From Stropharia rugosoannulata (Eukaryota; Basidiomycota; Agaricomycetes; Agaricales; Strophariaceae), in contig JANCIK010000008.1 in the NCBI GenBank assembly GCA_028532985.1, positions 3,162,001 to 3,226,000 on the forward strand: a stretch of DNA of 64,000 nt. Reading direction: 5' to 3'. Each line of letters opens with the position of its first letter. Within the stretch, counting starts at the first letter, position 1. The translations under genes and the position numbers were made by a program. Under the pieces are notes generated by a model. That model did no database searches. It saw nothing but the letters and a program-made list of their open reading frames with translations, and was not told the origin of the DNA. Positions 9,936 through 22,271 of this stretch are shown one piece after another.

Positions 9936-12900
9936 CTACAGTTCTGAGTAACCTAGCTCCTCTATGCTGCTTACTTCACCATGACCGTCTTCAGGACCAA
10001 GAAGGTCTTTAGAAATGACATCAAGGTCATCATCACTCCAGCTTCCAAGTCTTCCGGGGCTGCCGTCGCTAGCCTCGGATTCACTTTCAGACCAATCCCA
10101 AAAGGTGCCACCATCACCTTCGGAAAGCGAGGGACTTGCAGGGTAACTGAGTTCCTCCTCGTCTGATAAGTTTTCATCATGCGTTGCTCGCCAGTGGTTC
10201 TCGACGTTCTCATCCAGATAGATATCTTCATCCGAGCCCGATGTATCCCACTCTGTATCAGCATTTTGACAAGGCGGCTGTTGTTGGTCCACGTCTGGTG
10301 CGGGGTGTTCAGCGCCCTCACCTCTACCAATGTCACTGGGGTGCCGGTCGTCACTGAAAGCGTTGGTAGCATTGCAAGTACTCAGGTGGCCAACCCTGCC
10401 GCCTCGAAACCGCATAAACATATCATGGTCGACAAACCTGTAGATTGAATTAGTAGATAAATGTAATTAACTTCTTTACTTACTGCATAACATAATAAAA
10501 ATTGTAGTCCTGGTCTTCATCAGATGTTGCAGTTGGACGAGCCATAATGGATGGGGGAAGTGAATTTGGATCATAGCCGGCGTGGAATGCCGGGAGGATA
10601 TGAATTCCTCGTATGATATGCGCTGGATCAAGAAATCCAAATGCTGGCGATGCAGAAGGGTCGGTGCTATTGTGCGGTACGAAGCCGATTCGATGAAGCC
10701 GCCTTGCTGCCCAGCCTGTTAGTCGCGTAGGGTTTGGATCAATTCCATACCATTGTATCCACACAAAATCGATTGAAACGGGTTCAGGAAGTGTTGGATG
10801 GCGAACAAAGGTGTGAAAAATGCCCAGTATCTGGGCATACCAGTACGGGTGTTGACCGCCATCATGTGCGAGCAGTATGATATCCGTGTGCGTTCGTGGA
10901 TTCAGAGAGTCTTGATTCCTTCTCATGTCGTAGGTTGTATAGTTGACCCGTAAGACTTTATGACAGAATATACGGTCCTTGACAAAGACTAGCTTTGAAC
11001 GTTCTTGATCAGTGAATGGTTGATCATTGCCATCATACTCGTGCCCAAGAATTCGGTTGAGTAGATGATCCTTCAGCTGATCAAGGAAGCCCTAGTAATC
11101 AAAGCATGGTTTAGTTCCTCAAGATCGTGAAGCAAAAAAGTAACAAACCTCTAAAGCAGGGTCATCTTCATTCTCGCCTAACCATGCAGACAAGTCAAGC
11201 GGGCTTCTGATGCTATCTGACATCTGGTAATGCTTCTCAGGAGGTGCTGAAGGAAGTTGTTCTTCTGCTGAAAACGGAAGAGTGGGAAATTTTCGTGCAT
11301 TGGTTTGCTGGCGCTTTGCTAATCGCGGCCTTTCTGGCTGTCCCTTCAAGCGCTGTCGCATGTTATGCAAAACATGTTCTCGGTGGGTATGTTTTGCTAT
11401 CCCAATCGTATATCTCCCCTTGTGAACACGTCCATAGAATTTCTTGATGCGGCAATGTTCAAGTTCTCCCTATAATAGCATTTCAATATTCAGTGCATTG
11501 ATGCGAAATCAAGAAGACTTACTGTCTGAGTACTGGTCCCATCTGTTGTACCGTACAGTCGAATATATCTGGGATAATCGGCCAGTGCGTGTAGTTTGTA
11601 TGTCGAGAGATTGAATTTGCGAATGTGAGGCCCATTGGTATCCGATAAGCCTGTTTGTTGCACGCCCTTTTTGGCCAAAGCGGCCTTACAGCGTCCTCTT
11701 GCCGCTTCTTCTGATGGTAGCTCCCTCGTAATGTATTTTGTACATGTTACTGATTGAAACTTTCTTAAAGCTGCGCCTAATCGTGTTGCAGACGCCTCGA
11801 GGTCCTTGAGAGTTGGTTCCGTATGAAGTCTCAATTTTGCCAGTGAATGCCACGTATTGAGCTCGAACAAGAGGTCCATAATAATTCGATCATCTTCTTT
11901 GTCGTGAAAAAGGCCATCAAATGCGGGTATTGAACACTACCATGCATATTTAGTTGTAATTCTTAAAATCTATCTATAGCATACCTGTAGAAGGTCCTCG
12001 TAGTCTCTCGCTGCTAGCTTTTTCATAGCTGATATGTTAGAGGTAAATTTACAGATTGTGTCGCGGCCAAATGTGGTCATTCTACGGTATCTAACCAACA
12101 CATGTCAGAATTTTATGGGTAGAGGAAGCAGACATGGATATATATACCTGTTATTTAACATCTGGATGCCATCACCTCCCTGTGCATGTAAGATACGAAG
12201 GAGATGGATAAAGACTGCTCTCCAGACTCCAAGTTCGAACTCGTGTAGGAAGTCCGGAGCAAATAAGGAGAAGAAGTTGAAGCCAGATTCAAGCAGTTTC
12301 TCGGAAAAGGCGTTCTGAAAGTCAAATGTTAATTTGTGCACTACCGAGAAAAATCAGAAGCATATGAGGCTAGGTGTAAGGGATTTGGTCCCAAGCAGGC
12401 GTGATATTGCGGCAGAATCTATCTTTTCACCCTGTTCGAAAATCCAGCGACGTGCAAGTCTGATGTCATATTGCTTGTGCTTAGAGTCAATGTGCTCACG
12501 ACGCACGCGCTGTTGCATGTCGTTTACAGTACCCATTTTATGTACATCACACATAGCAACGAGACACCTTGGGCATGGAAACCTTCCGAGGTGCTTGATA
12601 CCTGAAAGCAAAACTCTAGAAGTATATTAGTCATTTACCAGTAGTAGAATATTAAGTCCAACATACTTTTCATTGTAGTCGGCACCATATACAAAGAAGC
12701 AGATGAACAAACATCTAACAACTCCATCAGGAAACTCAAGAGGAATGCCCTTTGTGTAAGCCTCAATGATGTTATCATCTAGGATTAGCTGCCACACAGC
12801 CTGTATAAGGTCGCGCCAGAGATGCGTCAAAATCTCGGCTGAAGCGGCTACTCCATATGCCTTCTGGTAGGCATCATGTATAGCATCATCAAGCTGAATA

Positions 12901-14375
12901 GCATGTTAGATTATGTAGAATACTAATATAGAATAAAGTTCATACCTTGGGAATATATGCCAGGTGGTGGGCAGCAAATGACATTGGTTTAACACGCTCG
13001 TACTTTGACTGATTGCCATGGAATAAATACACGGGCCACATGGAAGCACTTCCGAACGATGTCAGATGCATAGAGTCGGACCAGAGCATGATGCCCGCAA
13101 TCACAGGTTCAAGATCATCTTCGTGCACCTGTTCACATAGCTTTTGCTGCTCCTGAAGGTAAGCATTGCAGTTGTAGAGCTCTGAGAATAGTTGTATAGG
13201 CAGTTGATCAGGTCCCGGTTGCCAGTACTCTTCAAACGGGCTGATATGGTATCTTTCTGCCACAGGTTCCATAAATGCATTCTTGACCACATCTACAAGG
13301 CTCCGGTGCATCAGCCCCTTGACTTCGTATTTCGGAGCAAGCAGCTCTGGAGGGTAATTGCCCTTCTCAGGAGGGGGCAATGACAGTGACACAGACGATG
13401 TAATCCATTGATCATTGGGTTGAAGTGCTGTTCCCGAAAGAGCATTGAATCAATCGAGTTTTCGGGCCTCTTTTTCAGCATCAAAGCCACAGAGATCCTC
13501 TGGCTTAAAGTCCGGATCCAAAATTACTTCGTGAACCAAATCATTGAGTCGATTTGCTGACACTGTTGTGGAACCCATGTAATGCCAGTTCATGAGTAAA
13601 TGTGTTGATTTATTTGAGAATGGCAGATATGATGCACTTTCAGCAGCATCTGGCCGACGTTCAATAAAGGGAAGCGGCTGAGGGTTGTCCGAAGATGGCA
13701 CTCTTGTGAAATTCGGAGAATCAGCAACGGACGCTAAGGAAAACATATCGTCAGGGGTAAATGAAGGTGGACCACCTTTAAAAAGACAATATATTCCATA
13801 GGTGTTTACATTCATTCGAAAATCTGGAGCTATAGGAAGTTGCAGTAATGGTACTATAATGGGGTCAACGTGCGGCTGTTCCAGCACCACTGGGTTCTGA
13901 ACAGGGAGTTGCAGTGGAGGCGGGGGAAGCACATCTCGAAAACATTTTGGCAACCATGCTGTTCGCTTGGGTCGACCTGGTGGGTGGACCTGGGGAACTT
14001 CCACTGTGTCTGCAGGCTGCTGTATGTTAGACCAGCCTTCGGATACAGAGAAGCATTAAGATGCACCTCATTACCACCCTCCTGTTGCTGCTCATCCACT
14101 TCAATGTCAGGTATGCTCAGCTCGGATTGACTAGGCATGCCAATAGCTTCGTCACTAAATCGTATGTCCTGTACATGGTTTTGTCGGCCTAGGTTCTCAA
14201 GAAATGGAGCAGCCTGGGGAACATCCAGGGGGATAGCTGGAGGAGCTGCTTGGGACCTGGCCTGTGGGTGGGGTCGTAGTCCAGTTTTTGGGTACAGGCG
14301 ACACTGAGGACAGTGGGCTGCCAGGCCTCGAGAAGTTGTAAATGACTTGTCACAAAACTTGCACTGGAATACCAT
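9936..14375 (-). pseudogene. Plavaka (CACTA-type) transposase, nearly intact
   Basis: Reading from the ATG at 14375, the N-terminal C2H2 finger is MVFQCKFCDKSFTTSRGLAAH followed by CPQCR. Next come the conserved core pieces: GRPKRTAWLPKCFRDVLPPP, NWHYMGSTTVSANRLNDLVH, FGSASMWPVYLFHGNQSKYE, VRCLFICFFVYGADYNEK, KHLGRFPCPRCL, FAPDFLHEFELGVWRAVFIH, NTWHSLAKLRLHTEPTL and GELEHCRIKKFYGRVHKGRY, then an acidic Ser/Asp/Glu-rich tail ending at 9936. I infer introns near 12890-12945, 12600-12665, 12100-12150, 11940-11985, 11460-11525, 11090-11150 and 10440-10485. Only two clear lesions are visible: an in-frame TGA at 13450-13452 and a frame change near 14015-14045. The protein would cut and paste a CACTA-type transposon. 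The divergent neighbour is a DUF6698 gene. Confidence 0.85.
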
Positions 14376-14631
14376 TGAGAGGAAGATTAGCAGAGAAAGA
14401 ACAAGGCCTAGAGAAAGAACAAGGCCTCTGAGGTACATCAGAGAACAGGAGGGTGAAAGGGTATCATGGGCTTTGGGACTTGTAAAGTTAGCGCCCTTCC
14501 AGAAGTCGATGCAGCTGTTGATGCAGCTGTCACATGATGTCACCAAACAAATAAACAAACACACTGCGTCCGACGGACATGCGTTCTTCCTTACTATATC
14601 CTTGCCATACATATCTGTTAGCACTTACGCC
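14376..14631. promoter_or_regulatory. 256-bp divergent intergenic region
   Basis: This is the whole space between the start codons of the Plavaka transposase (minus) and the first DUF6698 gene (plus), so both promoters must lie here or overlap coding sequence. It contains a direct repeat (AGAACAAGGCCT-like, near 14398-14430). No defined regulatory site was recognised. Confidence 0.5.
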
Positions 14632-16604
14632 ATGGCCTCTGACAATGGTGCAACAAACGACCTGAAGGAAAGGATCAAGGATGAATACCAGACTAAGATA
14701 TCCAAGTAAGTGTCACTCTTTTATGAATTCTTGTTCATAACTTACTGTTTGTACTAGGAATGGGCCTCTGGCCCCTCTTTTACGTGCTGCAAGAATATTC
14801 CCGGCTGTCGTGAACCCCTTTTCACCTATGAAGAAGGTTCTATATGCAGGACTGCCAGTCTCTGGGGCCAGAGAAGTGTAAGGGTTATGCCTTCTTGTGA
14901 TAGCGCATATACTTACAAACTCTAGGTCTACGAAAGAGGAGTTACTTCAGTTTAACAAACTGAAAGAAATCTCCCCTCTCGCTCAGACTGCCCTGGACGC
15001 ATGCGGTGAAAATGAGGAGCATATTTCCCTGCTTGCAAAGCATGTGAGTTTTATGGTTCATTTTCCCTCAGCACTTATTGATACTTGTCACTAGCTTGAA
15101 AAGGCCGTACGGTATGGCCGCCAAGCTGACACAAAGACCCTCAAACCAGCCATTATTTCCTTCTTGGATCACCTCAAAGAAGACGTCGAGGATGTTGCTC
15201 CAATCAGAGCCGAAGCACCCAAGAGTGATGCACGAGGTTGGGCACACACACACACAGCAAGTCTTTTGTGTCCCTGGAAGCATTGCCCTGAATACCTCGA
15301 AGATCCTTCGTGAGTTCTCTTTTATTTTATATTGATCTATTGATTGACGTACTTGACAGTGCTTTTATTGATGGAGTACGGGACGGCTCCGTGCAAATCT
15401 ATGCACATGAGATCCCTACATTTCTTTATGAAGAAGATCTACTGTACAACAATGACGATGGCGATGAAAGCACTGGTTTATTTATGGGCCCGCTTGTCAT
15501 TGCAGTAAGTTATTCTCAAATTTGTTAACCTAAGTAGTCTGACATAACACCTTGACTTATAGGCTTGGCGGCATATCTTTACAGGCCCTCTCACAGCATG
15601 GCATCCGGACACGAAGATTGGCAAGTGTTGCGCGCGTTCACATCGCCTCAATATCACTGGTCGATCGATTGCATACACTTGCGTCCAAGTAAGTTTGGGT
15701 TTATCTCTTTTTATTCGCTACTAATACATCCGCCAGATTCATTTCGCGCTGTCCAGCCAGGACGAATGGTCCACGGTCGATGAAGACTTCAACTATATCA
15801 CGTTCTATAACCATCTTGTAAATCTCTTCGAGAGTGACCCTCGGGACTTGTGGGTACAGGATACCCTGAGTTGGCTTCGAAGGTTAGTCTGTACTCTAAA
15901 TACATAGATTTACTAACTAGTGAATCATCCAGGGGCGTACCAGGACTGCAAGAACTGCTCACCGCCTCTCCAACTCCGGACTTGAAGAAGAAGAAGCGTC
16001 AAGACCCCACAAATGCTGAAAACATCGACTTGGCTAAGCAGCTTGCTGAACAGCGGGCAGCAAAGCCGTACATTAACATTATCGATTGCCTGCAGCAGGC
16101 CCCGGAACCTGTTACTGCTGGAAACCCCAAGATTGACCCAGCAGGCGTTCTCAACCGCCATGTCCGCAAATCGACACCGCAGCCGCAACCGTCCAGTCCA
16201 GCATTGCAAAGAGCCGACCAGGTCAATCAGGCGAACTTAGAGCCGCTGCAACCCCCCCCCCATTGCCTCTTGCTTCCATCACCAACATAATCAAGCAGTC
16301 TCAACACAGCGCCGCAAGTTCGGCTCCGTCTTCGTTGCCGGCTGTTCGTCCTCCATCTCCACACAAGTCGATGTCGGTGTCTGATTCCCAATCAAACAAG
16401 AAGCGGAAGGCCAGCCCCACCCCTGTTCTAGATCTTGACTTGAGTGATTTATCCGAACTTTCTGACATTCCAGAAGACTCAGATTCGCTACCCCCAACTG
16501 CTTCCAAGCTCAACCACTCAAAACCGACTGCTAAACCTGCTAAGAAAAGAAAGACAACTGCTTCCACTTCAAAACCGACTTGTAGGTCTGCTCGTCACAC
16601 TTAG
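14632..16604 (+). CDS. DUF6698-family protein 1
   Basis: Starts at ATG 14632 and is spread over about seven exons, with introns near 14706-14758, 14880-14926, 15043-15093, 15310-15359, 15504-15562, 15689-15736 and 15881-15932. Recognisable family segments are GWAHTHTASLLCPWK, DGVRDGSVQIYAHEIPTFLY, LFMGPLVIAAWRHIFTGP, GRSIAYTCVQIHFALSS and DFNYITFYNHLVNLFE, then a Lys/Pro/Ser-rich tail. DUF6698 is a basidiomycete family of unknown function that is often multicopy near transposons. The frame changes at a run of ten C (16252-16261): as written it ends at 16290, while one more C would keep it open to 16604 and add a basic, NLS-like tail (KKRKAS, AKKRKTT). The upstream part is otherwise intact. 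Confidence 0.7.
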
Positions 16605-17340
16605 ATCTGTTCACACTTGCTTGCCATATCTCTCTTTTGCTGGTCTCTTCTGCTGTACTCTCTTTTGCTGGATGCTCGCTGTATCTCTCTTTGGCTCAAT
16701 GATTGCTGATGCTCGCTGTACTTGCATGTCGTGCTATGTTTTATGCTGTTCATTGTATGTCATGCTTATGCTCGCTCTTGGCTGACTTCGTATATGTTTT
16801 TTACTCTGCTGCTACTTTGTTTTCTGTACTGCTGCCCTGCTGTATCTGTTGCTGTACTTTTAGACTCTAATAAATCAATGATAATGCAATTTGTCCATAA
16901 TCTGCGGTGTGATTTCACGGTACAATATTTTGTGATAAATGGCTGGGATGCCCATTTTTTCGAGATTGTGCTATATTTCACGTTCTGCTATATATTCATA
17001 GGCTGCTACATTATCAAATCATGTGATACTACTTGTTTTGGATAGGTCACATATTCAACTACCTACGTGTGAAATTTCAAGTCCTTACGTAATCTGGTTG
17101 TTCTGCTATTAACTGATATGTCCAAATGTCCCAAACATTGGGACAGTTTTTTGAGCCACTGTATATATTCTTAGGGCCTCATATTTGCCTTATATGCCTC
17201 GTCAATGCATCCTCTTCAAGTCATCCCCGCCGCGCCGCGCACCGCACATAGCCCGCTGATGGCCCGAGCGCCATTTTTAAACCCACGTGCCCCTTACGCG
17301 TACCCCTCCTGCCTTTCTCGCTCTCTCCCATACCCCCATT
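16605..17340. other. Intergenic between the two DUF6698 genes
   Basis: Pyrimidine-rich 3' flank of gene 1 (many CTCTCT and GCTCGCTG repeats to about 16800), then AT-rich sequence and a GC-rich stretch (17225-17340) just before the start codon of gene 2, probably its promoter. No other feature was seen. Confidence 0.4.
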
Positions 17341-18254
17341 ATGCCAGAACCCTCTGTCACTGAAATGGTCCAGGTCCTACGCGAAAGCCACGATAAGTAT
17401 GAGGTGTAAGTCTTTCTTTCTTATCATTTTATAGTATACTGACCTCTCCGTTACAGCACAAATGCACTTCGGCCTTTTTTCAGGAAAGCCGGCTGGATAA
17501 CACGGTCCATCCACCCATATACCGATATTGAATATGTTCTGGGCTTAGAACCTCTGTAAGTCTCTTCTCTATCTCACATATAGTGGAGACTATTGATGTT
17601 TCATTTCATAGGAGCGATGGCCCCGATGCCAAAATATACAACATGATCATGGCATTACATCCGAAGTTTCCGGACCTCTTGGACGAGTTCTTCAAGGAGA
17701 ATGAAGAATCATGCGCGTATACCGAGTTTTTGGCACATGTAAGTATCTGCTCCACTTTTGTTGTGCATATACTCACTTTCTATATGCATATAGATGAAAT
17801 CTCGAATGAATGGTGCTCGTAACACAGATACCAACCTATTCAAGGCCAATATCCTCAACTTCTTACCATCAAACACCTATATGCCCATTGCAAGTAACCG
17901 ACTCAAGGATCTTCGCGGTGAAGGACCTTGTTTGGGTCTGGTCAAGTGCTCAGTGATGGCCCATTTATATGTCCTGCTAGAAATGATCTAACACAACACA
18001 ACCAACAACCACAACAAAAACACACAACCAATCTCAAACAAATGCTTCTTTAATGCAAAGTCGGGGGTCTATGTACAAAAGAAAGACACAGTTGTCTTTT
18101 ATAATATAAGCCAGGTAAACGTTTTCTTAACACAAAGACTCAGCCCAAGGGCTTGGTAGTGTAGTGTGATAAGTGTAGTTTGTGTGCATATAACGCGAGG
18201 TGCTCGAATGAGACTTAGTCTGACACGACGATCAGAAAGAGAACTGAATAACTG

Positions 18255-18417
18255 TTTAACCGCTCCAGGTATGTGCGCGACGACACTGCCTGCAAAATAA
18301 CCGCTCCAGGTATACACATAGTGTTGCCTGCAAAATGACCGCTCCAGGTATGTGCGCGACGACACTGCCTGCAAAATTAAACTGCTCCAGGTATATGTTA
18401 AACGTTGCCTGCAAAAC
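18255..18417. repeat. Tandem repeat, four units of 39-43 bp
   Basis: Four consecutive units share CCGCTCCAGGTAT...GCCTGCAAAA. Units 1 and 3 have TGTGCGCGACGACACT in the middle, while 2 and 4 have ACACATAGTGTT and ATGTTAAACGTT variants. The same array is present inverted in element B (about 34903-35064). Confidence 0.8.
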
Positions 18418-18796
18418 TGCTTCCAGACTCAAGACTTAGTCAAGTAATCTGTCAAAAGCTTTGAACTCTCTCTAAACTCGCAGTGAGGACTTTAAACCAT
18501 ATATATTCACTCTAGGTAAATCTACTCGGGGGAACCTGCTATTCTATGTTACATGCTGGGGTATTTATACGTTTCTGGGAGACGGGTTTTCGTAGGTGCC
18601 CGGAGGTGTTCTCTACTAAAACCTCGCACCTGATTGGTTTGTAGGTCCATACGGTTCTGTCCGTTTAATTACATTTTAGTTGTTCTAGATGAGTGGAGTA
18701 AGAATTTGAAATAACTGAAAAAGGATAGATTCTGAAGGCTTGTCAGGAACGAGCCTATTTTTAGAATGGTTAAACCGTCTTTCGGTGCCTGGGCAT

Positions 18797-19751
18797 TGTG
18801 AGGGGCTGGGGCTGGCCCCTCGTGAAAACATGAAAAACCATAAGGTTCAGAACATAGATACACAAGAAGCGACATATCCGCCATAACGATCGGAAACTAC
18901 TATCGGAAACTGAAAGAACAAGAAGAAGCACGAAATATGAAGTCTAAGATATGAAGATGCAAGATATGAAATATGTACATGATGAAACAAGAATACAAGC
19001 ACAAGGAAGACTCAAGATGTTATTACAACTCAATGGCAGATCAAGAAAGATAACAGCATCAGAGCAATATTGGACTTCTGATGCCGACAACATCAGATCA
19101 ATATTAACAATCTGATGTAACTATGGACCCACAAGGGAGTCAATCACATGGAAATACTCATACATACGACCTGGGACAAATATGGCAACGGATTCCGACG
19201 ATATGCAGGGGTTTCCGACGACATGCAAGTGTGTGGTAGCAGAAAGCAGAAGTATCTCGATACAAACACAAGGGACATAGGTGTGGAAAGAGGGTCGGAG
19301 GAGATGTGTGTTTAAGGGAGAACATGGAGTTGATCCGGCCGCAGGAAGATCTCTTGTGCTTGGGCTTGGTTTCCGAAGATAAGGATATTTGTGGCCAAGA
19401 TATGAAGCATGCTGTAGTGCAGCATGGTTTCCGACGAGATAAAAGTCAGCATGGGCGGTCGGATCTTCGTGGATGTATATGGTACGATCTGGGCATGGCA
19501 ACCAGACGGGTATTTAAGGAGTAGAATATCTCTGTACTTCTCCAGCTTCCTTCAGGGTTAAATTCTACCTACACACATCATACCAGTTCGCATCGGAAAC
19601 CATTGTTTAAACCTCGTACACTGGAAGCTCCTTGTTTTAAAACAAGTAAAACCTTTTCAACGTGCTATCGTTGTACACACGTTGCCTTCGCACATTGTGA
19701 ACTATAGAGACAGGCTTTTCAGACCAGTCCAACCTGACTTCGCACCTCACA
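18797..19751 (+). repeat. 955-bp solo LTR nested in element A
   Basis: Begins TGTGAGGGGCTGGGGCTGGC and ends CGCACCTCACA, with TGTGA/TCACA inverted ends. It is flanked by gcat (18793-18796) and gcgt (19752-19755), a 4-bp target duplication with one CpG-type change. A TATTTAAGG promoter-like box lies at about 19508. Other copies are at 29736-30702 and, inverted, 33566-34518. No internal retrotransposon sequence adjoins it, so it is a solo LTR. Confidence 0.85.
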
Positions 19752-19929
19752 GCGTCTGTCTGCCTCCTGAGTACAGTCAGTTTTACTACGCCTTGGCTTT
19801 TTGGAATGTAAGCCGGGACAGAGTTACCCCACTGGTGAGTCATCTCGCCTCCGACTGTACCTGCTTTTCAGGGTCTATCAGGCTCCTGCCAAATAGCCCA
19901 CTATATTCCCTCTGTATGGCCAGTACGAG

Positions 19930-20363
19930 GCTCCGCTAATTAGCCCGGTAGAACTGTCTAAGTTTATTAGCCCGGCTTATTGACCTTTGCTAATTAACCT
20001 GGTATAATGTTCAATCAAACAGCCCGGTATAACGACTAAGTCATTTAGCCCGGTATAATGCCTAAGTCAAATAGCCCGGTATAATTACTCAAGTTAAATA
20101 ACCTGGCATAATGATCTGCTTCTCCTAATCTCTCTTTTTCGATGGCTGGTTTTTAGAAGACTGACCCACTATAAATCTCTAGTCGAGTTTTGTTGTTATG
20201 GTGGGTGTCATTTAACCCGGTATAATTTAACCCGGTATAATGCCTCTGCCTTTGCGCTCTGTTTAACCCGCTTATCTGACTTCCTCGAAACTGAAGACAT
20301 TACTAAGTGTATTTCTTGGGCAGTAACTTTACATTTAGCCCGGTATAATTATACCGGGTTAAA
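19930..20363. repeat. Array of TAGCCCGGTATAAT motifs
   Basis: At least ten copies of a TTTAGCCCGGTATAAT-like motif occur at 25-60 bp spacing, some mutated to AACCTGGTATAAT. The array ends in a near-perfect 30-bp palindrome (20334-20363). The mirrored array is in element B (about 32955-33385). Repeated short palindromic half-sites suggest protein-binding sites. Confidence 0.75.
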
Positions 20364-22271
20364 TGCAAAGCGTACCCGTGCTCTCCTTTATGCCGGACTT
20401 ATTATTATTCTAACTTTAAGCCAGTCAGATGCGCTTATAAGCCATACTGGTCCTGCGACTAAGTCCAACCGTGAAGGCTTATTAACCCGCTTGTTTAAAG
20501 TCTCTTGGTTTACTCTCCAGTTAAGTTCTTTAACGTGGACAGTTACTGTTGTCACTTTTTACTTAAGCTTTTAGTGTGGTTTCGCTTATAGTTAAAATAG
20601 CCCGCTTAATTGATTAAGTGGAGGTCTACACTTGTCTTCGTTATTCTCTGTCTCTCATTGGGTCATACTGAAGTCTTTAATATGACTTTAATAGTCTAGA
20701 CTACTGAAATGATAGGATTTGTAGTAAAATCGCAAAATTTCATGGCCAGGCACTTAGGTGCCCTATCAGCGGTTTTCATCACAAGGCAACAGGTCGAGCA
20801 CTTTGTCCATTGAGTATGCTGGATAAATTTGACAAGGACCCAATGTATGTCACCCACTTTAATATATTTATTTACATCGTCTACTAATGTTTATATTTTC
20901 TGCATTAGACTTTTTATGAAAGAGGTCGAAAGTGGCAAGATCAAGCTTCGATCAAAAGATTTACCGTCGTTTTTATACCCTGCAGGTACGGTATACGACA
21001 AGAATAACATGGATACTGGTCTATGCAAGTCAGAGATCATCATCAAGGTACACTTTTTTGTTACTTCACAAGCACCAATTTCTACATTAATTATATACAG
21101 GGTCTCTGTCTTATATACACAGGGTTATCATCGACTGAAGATGGGCGACGTGCCTGAACAAAGCCCAGCCAGGCCGAAATGCATGAAATGCATGCAATTA
21201 CTGGGAGAGCAGTTGCATACACTGCATGCCATGTATTTTCTATAGTCATCCATCTCATTCCTCACTAAATGTATACAGGTATATTTCGCTCTCTCGAGCT
21301 CACCTAACTGGGAGACAAAAGTGGGTAAATTTGACCTTCAGCACTTTTTCACGATGATTGTCGACTATTTTGAGCGGGACCCAAAAGACCCTTGGGTAAC
21401 GGACACTCTTCAGTTTCTAACAAAGTATGTAACGGATATTTCATTATTTGCAGTGCTAACTACTAACAATGCATAGTGCTATACCTGCATTACATCGGTC
21501 TACAAAGCGACGACATAATGAGTTGTCAGATTCAGAGGAAGATTCTGACCCGGATGACCCTTCCGGTGTCATGAAAGCTCGCACAGCCAAACGAGCATCC
21601 GCTGCCCAGGAAGAACATGGCAATACAGGTGAAGAGGAATTAGAAAAAAATAATGAGGTCCTAATTTTTACCCTATCATAATTTGTGCTAACTGCAAATT
21701 AACATTACAGGAAGCTGACAGAGACCGCGAGACCGCAAACCCGGTGCCGGCAGCGCCTACTATGTCACAGCCTGCAACTGCAAACCCAATGCCAGTGCCC
21801 GTGCCCGTCCCGCAGCCTCCGACCGCAAACCCGGTACCCATGCCCACGCCGCCGTCCGCAATCGCATATCCGGCGCCTGTCCCTGTTATGCCACAGTCTG
21901 CAACTGCGAACCCGGCACCAATGCCCACACTGCAGTCCACGCCCCCGAACCTGGTGCCGATGCCCGTGCCACAGTCTGCAACCGTGAACACGGCACCTGT
22001 GCCCACACCACTGTCTGTGACCACAAACCCGCCTCCTGTTCCACCGCTTACGCAGCAGGACATGAATGCCCAAGCTCCACTCCCGCCTTTACCGAAACAA
22101 GGCAATGTCATGACCAACAACGATGAAGGTGAAGACGAAATCGAAATCGATGAGCCCAAACCAGATGATGCTCCGAAGACTAGAAAGGGCCGCAGTCATG
22201 GACGTGGACATGGAACTGCTGTTCCAAGTGGAACTGAATGTAAACGTGGCAGCAAAAAAGCCAAGAAGTAA

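Larger units (their letters stand above)
17919..20768 (-). mobile_element. Element A: 2.85-kb TG...CA repeat with nested LTR
   Basis: Begins TGAAGGACCTTG and ends GGTGCCCTATCA, with GCGG on both sides (17915-17918 and 20769-20772), a 4-bp target duplication. An almost identical inverted copy is element B (32552-35396), flanked by its own TTGC duplication. TG...CA ends and short duplications point to a retroviral-type integrase, so A and B are probably very long solo LTRs or a short non-autonomous LTR element. A TATAAATA box lies in the complementary orientation (forward in B at about 34746), which is why I assign minus. It has no coding capacity. A solo LTR of another family (18797-19751) is nested inside. 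Confidence 0.8.
17341..22271 (+). pseudogene. DUF6698-family protein 2, split by element A
   Basis: Starts at ATG 17341 (MPEPSVTEMVQVLRESHDKY). The next exons read RPFFRKAGWITRSIHPYTDI, PKFPDLLDEFFKENEESCAY and NRLKDLRG, where element A (17919-20768) interrupts the codon series. With the element and one GCGG copy left out, the frame runs straight into FHHKATGRALCPLSMLDKFD, which aligns with GWAHTHTASLLCP of gene 1. After it come FMKEVESGKIKLRSKDLPSF, VYFALSSSPNWETKVGKFDL and a Pro/Ala/Val/Met-rich low-complexity tail (21744-22120) ending in basic residues at 22271. A TGA at 21155-21157 interrupts the exon that carries ITGRAVAYTA. Function unknown; it is a tandem paralogue of the upstream gene. 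Confidence 0.7.

Noticed and set aside
18255..18417. Regular 40-bp repeats that could suggest a CRISPR-like array
   Set aside because: Units are adjacent variants without unique spacers, inside a fungal transposable element; they are a minisatellite.
17919..20768. Element A as a DNA transposon with terminal inverted repeats
   Set aside because: The ends share only TGA/TCA and loose similarity; TG...CA with 4-bp duplications fits integrase-type insertion better.
21668..22159. Long minus-strand frames rich in Gly, Val and Thr opposite the DUF6698 tail
   Set aside because: They are antisense shadows of the Pro/Ala/Val/Met repeat region on the plus strand, with no start context or domain.
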